Positions 19,601-32,700 of a stretch of DNA of 64,000 nucleotides are shown in pieces. Under the pieces are notes generated by a model. It did no database searches. It was not told the origin of the DNA and was given only the letters and a program-made list of their open reading frames with translations. The translations under genes were made by a program, and so were the position numbers. Numbering within the stretch: the first letter of the stretch is position 1; every line of letters begins with the position of its first letter. Where the stretch lies: NCBI RefSeq assembly GCF_027744825.2, contig NC_071340.1:3722501-3786500 (forward strand), given 5' to 3'. The stretch is from Synchiropus splendidus. Taxonomy: Eukaryota > Chordata > Actinopteri > Syngnathiformes > Callionymidae.

Positions 19601-22600
19601 TTTCTGCATTGTTCCATAACTTTGCAGGGAAGCTTCGGAAAATGAAATTTTCACCTCCCACTATAGCAGAAAGGGTCTTTCTCGTAGTTGCACATCAAAT
19701 CTAAGCTGTCTGAAGTGTTTTTCCAAAGTTATCAACATTTTTATGTTTGTCGTTCCGGAATCGACCTAATCTCAGTTTGAAAACGCGTTTTCTGCATTGC
19801 GCAATACCTTTGCAGGGAAGCTTCAGAACATGAAACTTTCACCTCCCACTATACCAGAAAGGGTCTTTCTAGTACTTGCACTTCAAATCTAAGGTGTCTG
19901 AAGTGTTTTTCCAAAGTTATCAACATTTTTATGTTTGGCGTTCCGGAATTGACCTTATCTCAGTTTGAAAACGCGTTTTCTGCATTGTGCAATAACTTTA
20001 CAGGGAAGCTTCAGAACATGAAATTTTCACCTCCCACTATAGCAGAAAGCATCTTTCTAGTCGATGCACATCAAATCTAAGCTGTATGAGTGTTTTGTCA
20101 AAGTTATCACAATTTTTATGTTTGGCGTTCCGGAATCGACCTTATCTCAGGCTGAAATCGCGTTTTACGCTTTGTGCCATAACTTTGCAGGGAACCTTCA
20201 GAACATGAAATTTTCACCTCCCACTATAGCAGAAAGGGTCTTCCTAGTAGTCACACATCAAATCTAAGCTGTCTGAAGTGTTTTGTCAAAGTTATCACAA
20301 TTTTTATGTTTGGCGTTCCGGAATCGACCTTATCTCATGCTGAAATCGCGGTTTACGCATTGTGCCATAACTTTGGAGGGAACCTTCAGAACATGAAAAT
20401 TTCACCTCCCACTATAGCAGAAAGGGTCTTTATAGTACTTGCACTTCAAATCTAAGCTGTCTGAAGTGTTTTTCCAAAGTTATCAACATTTTTATGTTTG
20501 GCGTTCTGGAATCGACCTTATCTCAGTTTGAAAACATGTTTTCTGCATTGAGCAATAACTTCGCAGGGAAGCTTCAGAACATGAAAATTTCACCTCCCAC
20601 TATAGCAGAAAGGGTCTTTCAAGTAGTTGCATATCAAATCTATGCTGTCTGATGTGTTTTTGCTAAGTTATCAACATTTTTATGTTTGGCGTTCCGGAAT
20701 CGACCTTATCTCAGGCTGAAATCGCATTTTTCGCATTGTCCCATAACTTTGCAGGGAAGCTTCAGAACATGACATTTTCACCTCCCACTATATCAGAAAG
20801 GGTCTTTCTAGTAGGTGAACATCAAATCGAAGCTGTCTGAAGTGTTTTTCCAAAGTTATCAACACTTTTATGTTTGGCGTTCCGGAATCGACCTTATCTC
20901 AGGCTGAAAACGCGTATTACGCAATTTGCCATAACTTTGCAGGAAAGCCTCAGAACATGATATTTTCACCTCCCACTATAGCAGAAAGGGTCTTTCTCGT
21001 AGTTGCACATCAAATCTTAGCTGTCTAATGAGTTGTTCCAAAGTTATCAACATTTTTATGTTTGGCGTTCCGGAACTCACCTTATCTCACGCTTAAAACG
21101 CGTATTACGCAATTTGCCATAACTTTGCAGGAAAGCCTCAGAACATGATATTTTCACCTCCCACTATAGCAGAAAGGGTCTTTCTCGTAGTTGCACATCA
21201 AATCTAAGCTGTCTGTAGAGTTTTTCCTGAGTTATCAACATTTTTATGTTTGGCGTTCCGGAATCGACCTTATCTCTGGCAGAAAACGCGTTTTCTGCAT
21301 TGTGCCATAACTTTGCAGGGAAGCTTCAGAACATGAAATTTTCACCTCCCATTAGAGCAGAAAGGGTATTTCTAGTAGTTGCACAACAAATCTAAGCTGT
21401 CTGAAGTGTTTTTCGAAAGTTATCAACATTTTTATGTTTGGCGTTCCGGAATCGACCTTATCTCAGGATGAAAAATCGTTTTCTGCATTGTCCCATAACT
21501 TTGCAGGGAAGCTTCAGAACATGAAATTCTGACCTAACAATATAGCAGAAAGGGTCTTTTTAGTAGTTGCGCATCAAATCTAAGCTGTCTGAAGTGTATT
21601 TCCAAAGTTATCAACATTTTTATGTTTGGCGTTGTGGAACCCACCTTTTCTCAGGCTGAAAACGCGTTTTCTGCATTGTGCCATAACTTTGCAGGGAAGC
21701 TTTAGAACATGAAATTTTCACGTCCCACTATAGCAGAAAGGGTATTTCTAGTAGTTGCACATCAAATCTAAGCTGTCTGAAGTGTTTTTTCCAAAGTTAT
21801 CAACATTTTTATGTTTGGCGTTCCGGAACCCACCTTATCTCAGGCTGCAAACGCGTTTTCTGCATTGCGCCATAACTTTGGAGGGAAGCTTCAGAACATG
21901 AAATTTTAACCTGCCACTATTGCAGAAAGGGTCCTTCTAGAAGTTGCACATCAAATCTAACCTGTCTGAAGTGTTTTTCCAAAGTTATCAACATTCTTAT
22001 GTTTGGCGTTCCGGAAACAACCTTATCTCAGGCTGAAAACGCGTTTTCTGCATGGTGTCATCACTTTGCAGGAAAGCTGCAGAATATGAAATTTTCACCT
22101 CCCACTATAGCAGAAAGGGTCTTTCTAGTAGTTGCACAACAAATCTAAGCTGTCTGAAGTGCTTTTCGAAAGTTATCAACATTTTTTTGTTTGGCGTTCC
22201 GGATTGCACCTTATTGAAAACGCATTTTCTGCATTGTGCCATAACTTTGCAGGAAAGCCTCAGAACATGAAATTTTCACCTCCCACTATAGCAGAAAGGG
22301 TCTTTCTAGTAGTTGCGCATCAAATCTAAGCTGTCTGAAGTGTATTTCCAAAGTTATCGACATTTTTATGTTTGGCGTTCTGGTATCCACCTTATCTCAG
22401 GCTGAAAACGCGTTTTCTGCATTGTGCCATAACTTTGCAATGAAGCTTTAGAACATGAAATTTTCACCTCCAACTATAGCAGAAAGGGTCTTCCTAGTAG
22501 TTGCACATCAAATCTAAGCTGTCTGAAGTGTTTTTCCAAAGTTATCAACATTTTTATGTTTGGCGTTCTGGAACCCACCTTATCTCAGGCTGAAAACGCG

Positions 22601-25600
22601 TTTTCTGCATTGTGCCATAACTTTGCAGGGAGACTTCAGAACATGAAATTTTCTCCTCCCACTATATCAGAAAGGGTATTTCTAGTAGTTGCACATCAAA
22701 TCTAAGTTGTCTGAAGTGTTTTTCCAAAGTTATCAACATTCTTATGTTTGGCGTTCCGGAATCAACCTTATCTCAAGCTGAAAACGCGTTTGACGCAATT
22801 TGCCATAACTTTGGAGGAAAGCCTCAGAACATGATATTTTCACCTCCCACTATATCAGAAAGGGTATTTCTAGTAGTTGCACATCAAATCTAAGCTGTCT
22901 GATGTGTTTTTCGAAAGTTTTCAACATTTTTATGTTTGGTGTTCCTGAATCGACCTTATCTCAGGCCGAAAACGCGTTTTCTGCATTGTGCCATAACTTT
23001 GCAGGGAAGCTTCAGAACATGAAAGTTTCACCTCCCACTATAGCAGAAAGGGTATTTCTAGTAGTTGCACATCAAATCTTAGCTGTCTGATGAGTTGTTC
23101 CAAAGTTATCAACATTTTTATGTTTGGCGTTCCGGAACTCACCTTATCTCACGCTTAAAACGCGTTTTCTGCATTGTGCCATAACTTTGGAGGGAAGCTT
23201 CAGAACATGAAATTTTAACCTGCCACTATTGGAGAAAGGGTCCTTCTAGTAGTTGCACATCAAATCTAACCTGTCTGAAGTGTTTTTCCAAAGTTATCAA
23301 CATTCTTATGTTTGGCGTTCCGGAATCGACCTTCTCTCAGGCTTAAAACGCGATTTACGCATTCTGCCATAACTTTGCAGGGAGACTTCAGAACATGAAA
23401 TTTTAACATCCCACTGTAGCAGAAAGGGTCTTTCTAGTAGTTGCACATCAAATCTAAGCTGTTTGAAGTGTTTTTCCTAAGTTATCAACATTTTTATGTT
23501 TGGTGTTCCGGAATCAACCTTATCTCAGGCTGAAAACGCGTTTTACGCATTGTGCCATAACTTTGCAGGGAAGCTTCAGAACATGAAATTTTAACTTCCC
23601 ACTATAGCAGAAAGGGTCTTTCTAGTAGTTGCACATCAAATCTAAGCTGTCGAAATTGTTTTTCCAAAGTTATCAACATTTTTATGTTTGGCGTTCTGGA
23701 ACCCACCTTATCTCAGGCTAAAAACGCGTTTTCTGGATAGTGCCATAACTTTGCAGGGAGACTTCAGAACATGAAATTTTAACATCCCACTATAGCAGAA
23801 AGGGTCTTTCTAGTAGTTGCACATCAAATCTAAGCTGTCTGTAGAGTTTTTCCTGAGTTATCAACATTTTTATGTTTGGGGTTCTGAAATCAACCTCATC
23901 TCAGGCTGAAAACGCGTTTTACGCATTGTGCCATAACTTTGCAGGGAAGCTTCAGAACATGATATTTTCAACTCCCACTATAGCAGAAAGGGTGTTTCTC
24001 GTAGTTGCACATCAAATCTAAGCTGTCTGAAGTGTTTTTCGAAAGTTTTCAACATTTTTATGTTTGGCGTTCCTGAATCGACCTTATCTCAGGCTGAAAA
24101 CGCGTTTTATGCATTGTGCCATAACTTTGTAGGGAAGCTTCAGAACATGAAATTTTCACCTCCCACTGTAGCAGAAAGGGTCTTTCTAGTAGTTGCACAT
24201 CAAATCTAAGCTGTCTGAAGTGTTTTTCCAAAGTTATCAACATTTTTATGTTTGGCGTTCTGGAACCCACCTTATCTCAGGCTGAAAACGCGTTTTCTGC
24301 ATTGTGCCAAAACTTTGTTGGTAAGCTCCAGAACATGAAATTTTCACCTCCCACTATAGCAGAAAGGGTCTTTCTAGTAGGTGAACATCAAATCGAAGCT
24401 GTCTGAAGTGTTTTTCCAAAGTTATCAACACTTTTATGTTTGGCGTTCCGGAATCGACCTTATCTCAGGCTGAAAACACGATTTACGCATTCTGCCATAA
24501 CTTTGCAGGGAAGCTTCAGAACATGACATTTTCATATCCCACTATAGCAGAAAGGGTCTTTCTAGTAGTTGCACATCAAATCTAAGCTGTCTGAAGTGTT
24601 TTTCCAAAGTTATCAATATTTTTACGTTTGGCGTTCCGGAATTGACCTTATGTGAGGCTGAAAACGCGTTTTCTGCATTGTGACAAAACTTTGCAGGGAA
24701 GCTTCAGAATATGAAATTTTAACCTCCCAATATAGCAGAAAGGGTCTTTCTCGTAGTTGCACATCAAATCGAAGCTGTTTGAATTGTTTTTCCAAAGTTA
24801 TCAACACTTTCATGTTTGGTGTTCCGGAATCAACCTTATCTCAGGCTGAAAACGCGTTTTACGCATTGTGCCATAACTTTGCAGGGATGCCACAGAACAT
24901 GAAATTTTCACCTCCCACTATAGTAGAAAGGGTCTTTCTAATAGTTGCACATCAAATCTAAGCTGTCTGAAGTGTTTTTCCAAATTTATCAACATTTTTA
25001 TGTTTGGCGTTCCGGAACACATCTTATCTCAGGCTGAAAACGCGTTTTCTGCATTGTGCCATACCTTTGCAGGGAAGCATCAGAACATGAAAATTTCACC
25101 TCCCACTATAGCAGAAAGGGTCTTTCTAGTAGTTTCACGTGAAATCTAAGCTGTCTGAAGTGTTTTTCCAAAGTTATCAACATTTTTATGTTTGGCGTTC
25201 CGGAACCGACCTTATCTCAGGCTGAAAACCTTTTTTTCCGCGTTGTGCCATAACTTTGCAAGGAAGCTTCATAGCATGAAATTTTAAACTTCCACTATAG
25301 CAGAAAGGGTCTTTCTCGTAGTTGCTCATCAAATCTAAGCTGTCTGAAGTGTTTTTCCAAAGTTTTCAACATTTTTATGTTTGGCGTTCGGGAACACATC
25401 TTATCTCAGGCTGAAAACGCGTATTCTGCACTGTGCCTTAACTTTGCAGGGAGACTTCAGAACATGAAATTTTCACCTCCCACTATAGCAGAAATGGTCT
25501 TTCTAGTAGTTGCTCGTCAAATCTAAGCTGTCTGAAGTGTTTTTTCAAAGTTATCAACATTTTTAAGTTTGGCATTCCAGAATCGACCTTATCTCTGGCT

Positions 25601-28600
25601 GAAAACGCGTTTTCTGCATTGTGATATAACTTTGCAGGGAAGCTTCAGAACATGAAATTTTCTCATCCCACTATAGCAGAAAGGGTCTTTCTAGTAATTG
25701 CACATCAAATCTAAGCTGTCTGAAGTGTTTTTCCAAAGTTATCAACATTTTTATGTTTGGCGTTCCGGAACCCACCTTATCTCAGGCTGAAAACGGGTTT
25801 TCTGCATTGTGCCATCACTTTGCAGGGAACCTTCAGAACATTAAATTTTCAATTCCCACTACAGCAGAAAGGGTCTTTCTAGTAGTTGCACGTCAAATAT
25901 AAGCTGTCTGAAGTGTTTTTCCGAAGTTATCAACATTTTTATGTTTGGCGTTCTGGAACCCACCTTATCTCAGGCTGAAAACGCGTTATCTGCATTGTGC
26001 CATAACTTTGCAGGAAAGCTGCAGAATATGAAATTTTCACCTCCCACTATAGCTGAAAGGGTCTTTCTAGTCGTTACACATCAAATCTAAGCTGTCTGAA
26101 GTGTTTTTCCAAAGTCATCAACATTTTTATGTCTGGAGTTCCGGAATCGACCTTATCTCAGGCTGAAAACGCGTTTTACGCATTGTGCCACAACTTTGCA
26201 TAAAGCTTCAGAACATGAAATTTTCACCTCCCACTATAGCAGAAAGGGTCTTTCTAGTAGTTTCACGTGAAATCTAAGCTGTCTGAAGTGTTTTTCCAAA
26301 GTTATCAACACTTTTATGTTTGGCGTTCCGGAATCGACCTTATCCCAGGCTGAAAACACGATTTACGCATTCTGCCAAAAACTTTGCAGGGAAGCTTCAG
26401 AACATGAAATTTTCATATCCCACTATAGCAGAAAGGGTCTTTCTAGTAGTTGCACATCAAATCTAAGCTGTCTGAAGTGTTTTTCCAAAGTTATCAACAT
26501 TTTTACGTTTGGCGTTCCGGAATTGACCTTATGTGAGGCTGAAAACGCGTTTTCTGCATTGTGACAAAACTTTGCAGGGAAGCTTCAGAACATGAAATTT
26601 TAACCTCCCAATATAGCAGAAAGGGTGTTTCTAGTAGTTGCACATCAAATCTAAGCTGTCTGAAGTGTTTTTCGAAAGATATCAACATTTTTATGTTTGG
26701 CGTTCCGGAACCCACCTTATCTCAGGCTGAAAACGCGTTTTCTGCATTGTGCCATAACTTTGCAGGGATGCCACAGAACATGAAATTTTCACCTCCCACT
26801 ATAGTAGAAAGGGTCTTTCTAATAGTTGCACATCAAATCTAAGCTGTCTGAAGTGTTTTTCCAACTTTATCAACATTTTTATGTTTGGCGTTCTGGAACC
26901 CACCGTATCTCAGGCTGAAAACGCGTTTTCTGCATTGTGCCATAACTTTGCAGGGAAGTTTCAGAGCATGAAATTTTAACCTGCCACTAGAGCAGAAAAG
27001 GTCATTCTAGTAGTTGCACATCAAATCTAAGCTGTCTTGAAGTGTTTTTCTACAGTTATCATCATTTTTATGTTTGGCGTTCCGGAACCCACCTTATCTC
27101 AGCCTGAAAACGCGTTTTACATATTTTGCCATAACTTTGGAGGGAAGCTTCAGAACATAAAATTTTAACATCCCACTATAGCAGAAAGGGTCTTTCTAGT
27201 AGTTGCACATCACATCTAAGCTGTCTGAAGTGTTTTTCGAAAGTTATCAACACTTTTATGTTTGGCGTTCCGAAACCCACCTTATCTCAGGCTGTAAACG
27301 CGTTTTACGCATTTTGCCATAACTTTCCATAAAGCTTCAGAACATGAAATTTTCACCTCCCACCATAGCAGAAAGGGTCTTTCTAGTAGTTGCACTTCAA
27401 ATCTAAGCTGTCTGAAGTGTTTTTCGAAAGTTATCAACATTTTTATGTTTGGCGTTCCGGAACCCACCTTATCTCAGGCTGAAAACGCGTTTTACGCATT
27501 GTGCCATAACTTTGCATACTTCAGAACATGAAATTTTCACCTCCCACTATAGCAGAAAGGGTCTGTCTTGTAGTTGCACATCAAATCTCAGCTGTCTGAA
27601 GTGTTTTTCCAAAGTTATCAACATTTTTATGTTTGGCGTTCCGGAATCGACCTCATCTCAGGCTGAAAACGCGTTTTACGCATTGTGCCATAACTTTGGT
27701 GGGAAGCTTCAGATCATCGAATTTTCACCACCCACTATATCAGAAAGGGTCTTTCTAGTAGTTGCACATAAAATCTAAGCAGTCTGAAGTGTTTTTCCAA
27801 AGTTATCAACATGTTTATGTTTGGCGTACCGGAATCTATCTTATCTCAGGCTGAAGACGTGTTTTCTGCATTGTGCCATAACTTTGCAGGCAAGATTCAG
27901 AACATGAAATTTTCACATCCCACAATAGCAGAAATGGTCTTTCTAGGAGTTGCACATCAAATCTAAGCTGTCTGAAGTGTTTATCCAAAGTTATCAACAT
28001 TTTTATGTTTGGCGTTCCGGAATCGACCTTATCTCATCCTGAAAACGCGTTTTCTGCATTGTGCCATAACTTTGCAGGGAAGCTTCAGAACATGAAATTT
28101 TAAACTTGCGCTATAGCAGAAAAGGTCTTTCTAGTGGTTGTACATCAAATCTAAGCTGTCTGAATTTTTTTTCCAAAGTTATCAACATTTTAATGTTTGG
28201 CGTTCCGGAATTGACCTTATCTCAGGCTGAAAACGCGTTTTACGCATTGTGCCATAACTTTGCATAAAGCTTCAGAACATGAAATTTTCACCTCCCACTA
28301 TCGCAGAAAGGGTCTTTCAAGTAGTTGCACATCAAATCTAAGCTGTCTGAAGTGTTTTTCCAAACTTTTCAACATTTTTACGTTTGGCGTTCGGGAACCC
28401 ACCTTATCTCAAGCTGAAAACGCGTTTTCTGCATTGTGCCATAACTTTGCAGGAAACTTCAGAATATGAAATTTTAACCTCCCACTATAGCAGAAAGGGT
28501 CTTTCTAGTAGTTGCAGATCAAATCTAAGCTGTCTGAAATGTTTTTCGAAAGTTATCAACATTTTTACGTTTGGCGTTCCGGAATCAACCTTATCTCAGG

Positions 28601-29254
28601 CTGAAAACGCTTTTTTGGCATTGTGCCATAACTTTGCAGGGATGCATCAGTACATGAAATTTTCAACTCCCACAATAGCATATAGGGTGTTTCTAATAGT
28701 TGCACATCAAATCTAAGCTGTCTGAAGTGTTTTTCCAAAGTTATCAACATTTTTTTGTTTGGCGTTCCAGAATCGACCTTATCTCAGGTTGAAAACGCCT
28801 TTTACACATTGTTTCATAACTTTGCAGGGAAGCTTCAGAACATCAAATTTTCACCTCCCACTATACTAGAAAGGGTCTTTCTAGTAGTTGCACATCAAAT
28901 CTAAGCTGTCTGAAGTGTTTTTCCAAAGTTATCAACATTTTTATGTTCGGCGTTCCGGAATCGACCTTATCTCAGGCTGAAAACGCGTTTTACGCATTGT
29001 GCCATAACTTTGCAGGGAAGCTTTAGAACATGAAATTTTCAAATCCCACTATAGCAGAAAGGGTCTTTCTAGTAGTTGCACATCAAATCTAAGCTGTCTG
29101 AAGTGTTCTTCCAAAGTATCAACATTTTTATGTTTGGCGTTCCGGAACCCACCTTATCTCAGGCTGTGAGCGCGTTTTCTGCATTGTGGCATAACTTTGG
29201 AGGAAAGCTTCAGAACATGAAATTTTCAATTCCCATTATAGCAGAAAGGGTCTT
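16634..29254. repeat. 188-bp satellite array, left part
   Basis: About 67 head-to-tail units of 188 bp. Landmarks in one unit: TTCCGGAA (19565-19572), GAAAACGCGTTTTC (19591-19604) and GAAGCTTC (19629-19636, a HindIII site). Units differ by point changes (for example TTTTCTGCATTG versus TTTTACGCATTG, GCAGGGAAGC versus GCATAAAGC) and rare small deletions (around 22213). Apparent ORFs of 60-110 codons occur on both strands; 188 is not a multiple of three, so they do not persist from unit to unit and are not genes. The array begins abruptly after the capsid block and ends at the retrotransposon target site. Confidence 0.97.
29250..29254. repeat. Target-site duplication GTCTT, left
   Basis: GTCTT is repeated at 36700-36704. 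Both copies lie in the GGGTCTTTCTAG part of the satellite unit, and removing the element restores a normal unit. Confidence 0.9.
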
Positions 29255-29627
29255 TATGCCGTCGATGGAATGAAGAGAGTTGTCAGCGTCTTCACTGATG
29301 TTTATTGCCACCGTAGAACTGAACAGACACAGTCATTAGCATTCGCTCGGTCAAAGAACAACTTCAATTGTCACGGAAAAATAACGCAAATATAGACAAA
29401 CGAACCACTTTGGTCTCCTTTGCATCGACGGCAGACTTGGATCGTGAACAGCAACAGCAAAGTAAAAATACCTCAACAAAAAATGGATGACTGGAAACAA
29501 ACTTTCTTTCGTCTTTTTCAAGCAACATCAATAAAAAACGTACTTTCCGGTAAAGACTTTCAAAATAAAATACAACAACAACAATGCACAACCAATTAAC
29601 AAAGCACCCAAAACATTCACATTTACA
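29255..29627 (-). repeat. 3' LTR (coding sense) of BEL/Pao element
   Basis: 373 bp; on the coding strand it begins TGTAAATG and ends GGCATA. The 3' end is not the usual CA, but this border is fixed by the target duplication and by agreement with the other LTR. Confidence 0.95.
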
Positions 29628-29641
29628 CTCCCACCATTCAC
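29628..29641 (-). other. Polypurine tract
   Basis: On the coding strand GGTGGGAG lies immediately before the 3' LTR, where plus-strand DNA synthesis is primed in LTR elements. Confidence 0.65.
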
Positions 29642-29654
29642 AACTATTGTGAAT
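29636..29654. other. Hairpin, 8-bp arms
   Basis: ATTCACAA-CTA-TTGTGAAT is a perfect inverted repeat with a 3-nt loop between the main ORF stop and the 3' LTR, overlapping the polypurine region. Function unknown. Confidence 0.6.
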
Positions 29655-29726
29655 CTCTAAGAACTTCAGGTGGTTAATTACAACTTATACAACTGATATT
29701 AATCGAAGTACTTGAAATAAAAACCC

Positions 29727-32700
29727 TTAATCAGCTTCTAGCAATAGCACGGTTTTGTGTATGGATCTTTCTAAATAAACTGGTTTTGTTGAACAAGTGC
29801 CTGCACTGTTTCGTGTAGTGACACCGACTAACAGCCTGAGTTTTCTGACCCTTCCATCAACTCCAGGACAGACTTCAACAACCCTCGCCAACTTCCATTG
29901 ATTTCTTGGCACAGTGTCATCACTCAACAGGACGATATCATTCACTTTTGCATTTCTTCTGTCTTTGGTCCATTTACTCCTCTGTTGAAGATTTAACAAA
30001 AACTCCTTCCTCCACCTGTTCCAAAATTCATTTGACAAGAATTGAACCCGTTTCCATCTCTTCCGAAGGTAGAGGTCTTCTCTCACAAATTCTCCAGGAG
30101 GTGGTGCAATGATTGATGATTTCATTGTCAAAATGTGATTTGGAGTGAGGGGCTCTGGTCCCACTGGATCATTGAGATTTTCTGTCGTCAACGGTCGTCT
30201 ATTCACTATTGCCATGACTTCATTGAAGTAGGTTCTAAGTGATGAGCTGTCCAATCTTCCAGCAGACTGATCCAAAATGGATGTGAGTACTGCTCTGATC
30301 GTGCGTATCTGCCTCTCCCAGACACCACCCATGTGACTTGAAGCTGGTGGGTTCATGACGAATGTGCACCTGAATTCCTTCATGCAATCTTGATCCATTC
30401 TTTTCATCAGTTCATGGAACTCGTTACGTGCACCCACAAAGTTTGTGCCTTGGTCACTGTGAAGTTGACTTACTTTGCCTCTAATTGCGATAAAACAGCG
30501 CAATGCGTTGAGAAAGGCATCTGTGGAAAGGTCATCCAATAGCTCAATGTGGATTGCACGTGAGCACATGCAGGTGAACAGAAGCCCATATCGTTTGACT
30601 TCCTTTCTTCCGTCCTTCACATAAAAAGGCCCAAAACAATCCATACCACTATATGTAAATGGAGGAGTAGCTTCCATTCTTTCTAGTGGAAGATCAGCCA
30701 TTTTTTGTTCCTGGTAGGATCTTCTGAGTTTCCTGCACTTAACACACTTGAAGATGAAGGAAGAAACCTCACTGCTACATCCCAAAATCCAAATACCATT
30801 GGAACGTATTTCATTGATAGTCATCCCACGACCTTGATGTTTGACCTTCTCATGGTAATGCTTTATTAGCAGTCGAGATATGTGATGTCCTTTTGGCAGA
30901 ATAGCAGGGTGTTTGACATAGGGATGGATTGATGCTTGCGTCAATCTACCTCCTACCCTTATGGTGCCATGACTGTCCACAAATGGGTTTAGCCTTTGCA
31001 GCTCATTTGACTTGATCCTTTGAATCTGTAACCTTTGATTTAAACAGCGGATTTCTTGACTGAATGTTTCCTTCTGAACGACTTGGATTATGAACTCTTC
31101 AGCCTCCAGTCTTTCTTCAATAGTTGTAGATCTGTTGGATCTATGTTCAAGACCTTTCACCTTCTTTGCAAAGCGCTTCAATCTTGCAATGGCTCTTACA
31201 ACTCTACTCCAATCAGAAAACCTTGGAAGACGGTCTGACAGAGATCTCTCCTGCGTCGCGCAAACATGTGTGGTTTTGACTTCTGGATATTCCTCAAAAG
31301 GCTCTCCCACCATAACCTCTTCCTCAGGGAGTTCCTTCTGCCACAGGAAGTCAGGCCCTGTTAGCCAGTTGGATTTAACAAGCTCTGTTATGGTGAGACC
31401 ACGAGAGGCATGATCAGCCGGATTCTTTTCTGATGGAACATAATGCCACTGACTCGGCTCTGAGCTTGATTTAATCTGCTGGATTCGGTTGGCTACAAAC
31501 ACATGAAACCGCTTTTCATCGTTGCTAATGTAACCTAGAACAATCTTTGAGTCAGTCCAAAAATACTCCTTCAGATCTTTCATTTCCATTTCTCTTTTCA
31601 GCAGATCACCTGTTCTTGCAGCCACCACAGCAGCTGAGAGCTCTAGTCTGGGAATAGTTGTTATCTTTGTTGGCGCAACTCTCGCCTTCCCCATAACTAG
31701 AGAGCAATATGCTTCTCCTGATTTTGCAATAGCTCTAAGATAGGAACACACTCCATAACCAGAGACACTGGCATCAGAAAAATGATGAATCTCATATTGT
31801 TCAACTTCACTGGCAGTTAGAGGAACGTAGGCTCGGGGTATTTCCAGTGCGGACAGATTGTGGAGATCTTGTAGCCATTCTTCCCAACATTGCCTCAGGT
31901 TGTCTGGAATTGGCTCATCCCAGCCAGCTTTGTCTTGACACATTCTTTGTAAAATCTGTTTGCCTTTCAAAATGAAGGGTGCAACAAACCCAAGTGGATC
32001 AAAAATTGAAGCCACTGTTGATAGTACACCTCTTCTGGTGAATGCATGATCTTTCACTACCACTCTGAACTGGAACTTATCTGAACGGATGCACCATTGA
32101 ACACCAAGCGCTCGTTCAATTTTCGCTTCTCCCAATGCCATGTTCAGATCAGTTACACCTTGTACACACTCATTCTTCGGAATTGAGTCAAGCACAACAT
32201 TGCTGTTGCTTATAAATTTGTGTAGATGGAGTCCACCACCTTTGCAGAGATCAACTGACTCTTGAATGAGCTGAATGGCTTCTACTTCACTATCCACACT
32301 TGTTAAGCCATCATCAACATAAAAGTTGCGGTGTATGAATGTCACTGTAGCTTGACTGAACTTGTCTGATCCTTTTGTAGCAATATGCTTAAGCCCAAAG
32401 TTTGCGCATCCAGGTGAGGATGCGGCACCAAACAGGTGAACTTTCATCCGAAATACACAAGGTGAACTCTCCATCCTGCCCTTTTCCCACCACAGAAATC
32501 TGAGGTAGTCTTGATCCTTCTTTGTCACATTAAACTGGTGAAACATTCTTTCTACATCACACATGAAGCCAATCCTCCCCTTCCGAAAGCGGCACAAGAC
32601 ACCCACAAGGGTATTTGTAAGGTCTGGTCCAGTGAGCAGATGTTCATTGAGTGAAGTATTCTGGAATCTGGCTGAGCAGTCGAACACCACACGAATCTTT

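Noticed and set aside
29364..29591. 75-95 codon ORFs inside the LTRs (also 36436-36723)
   Set aside because: They sit antisense or overlapping in LTR sequence with Cys/Val/Phe-rich low-complexity products; no domain seen.
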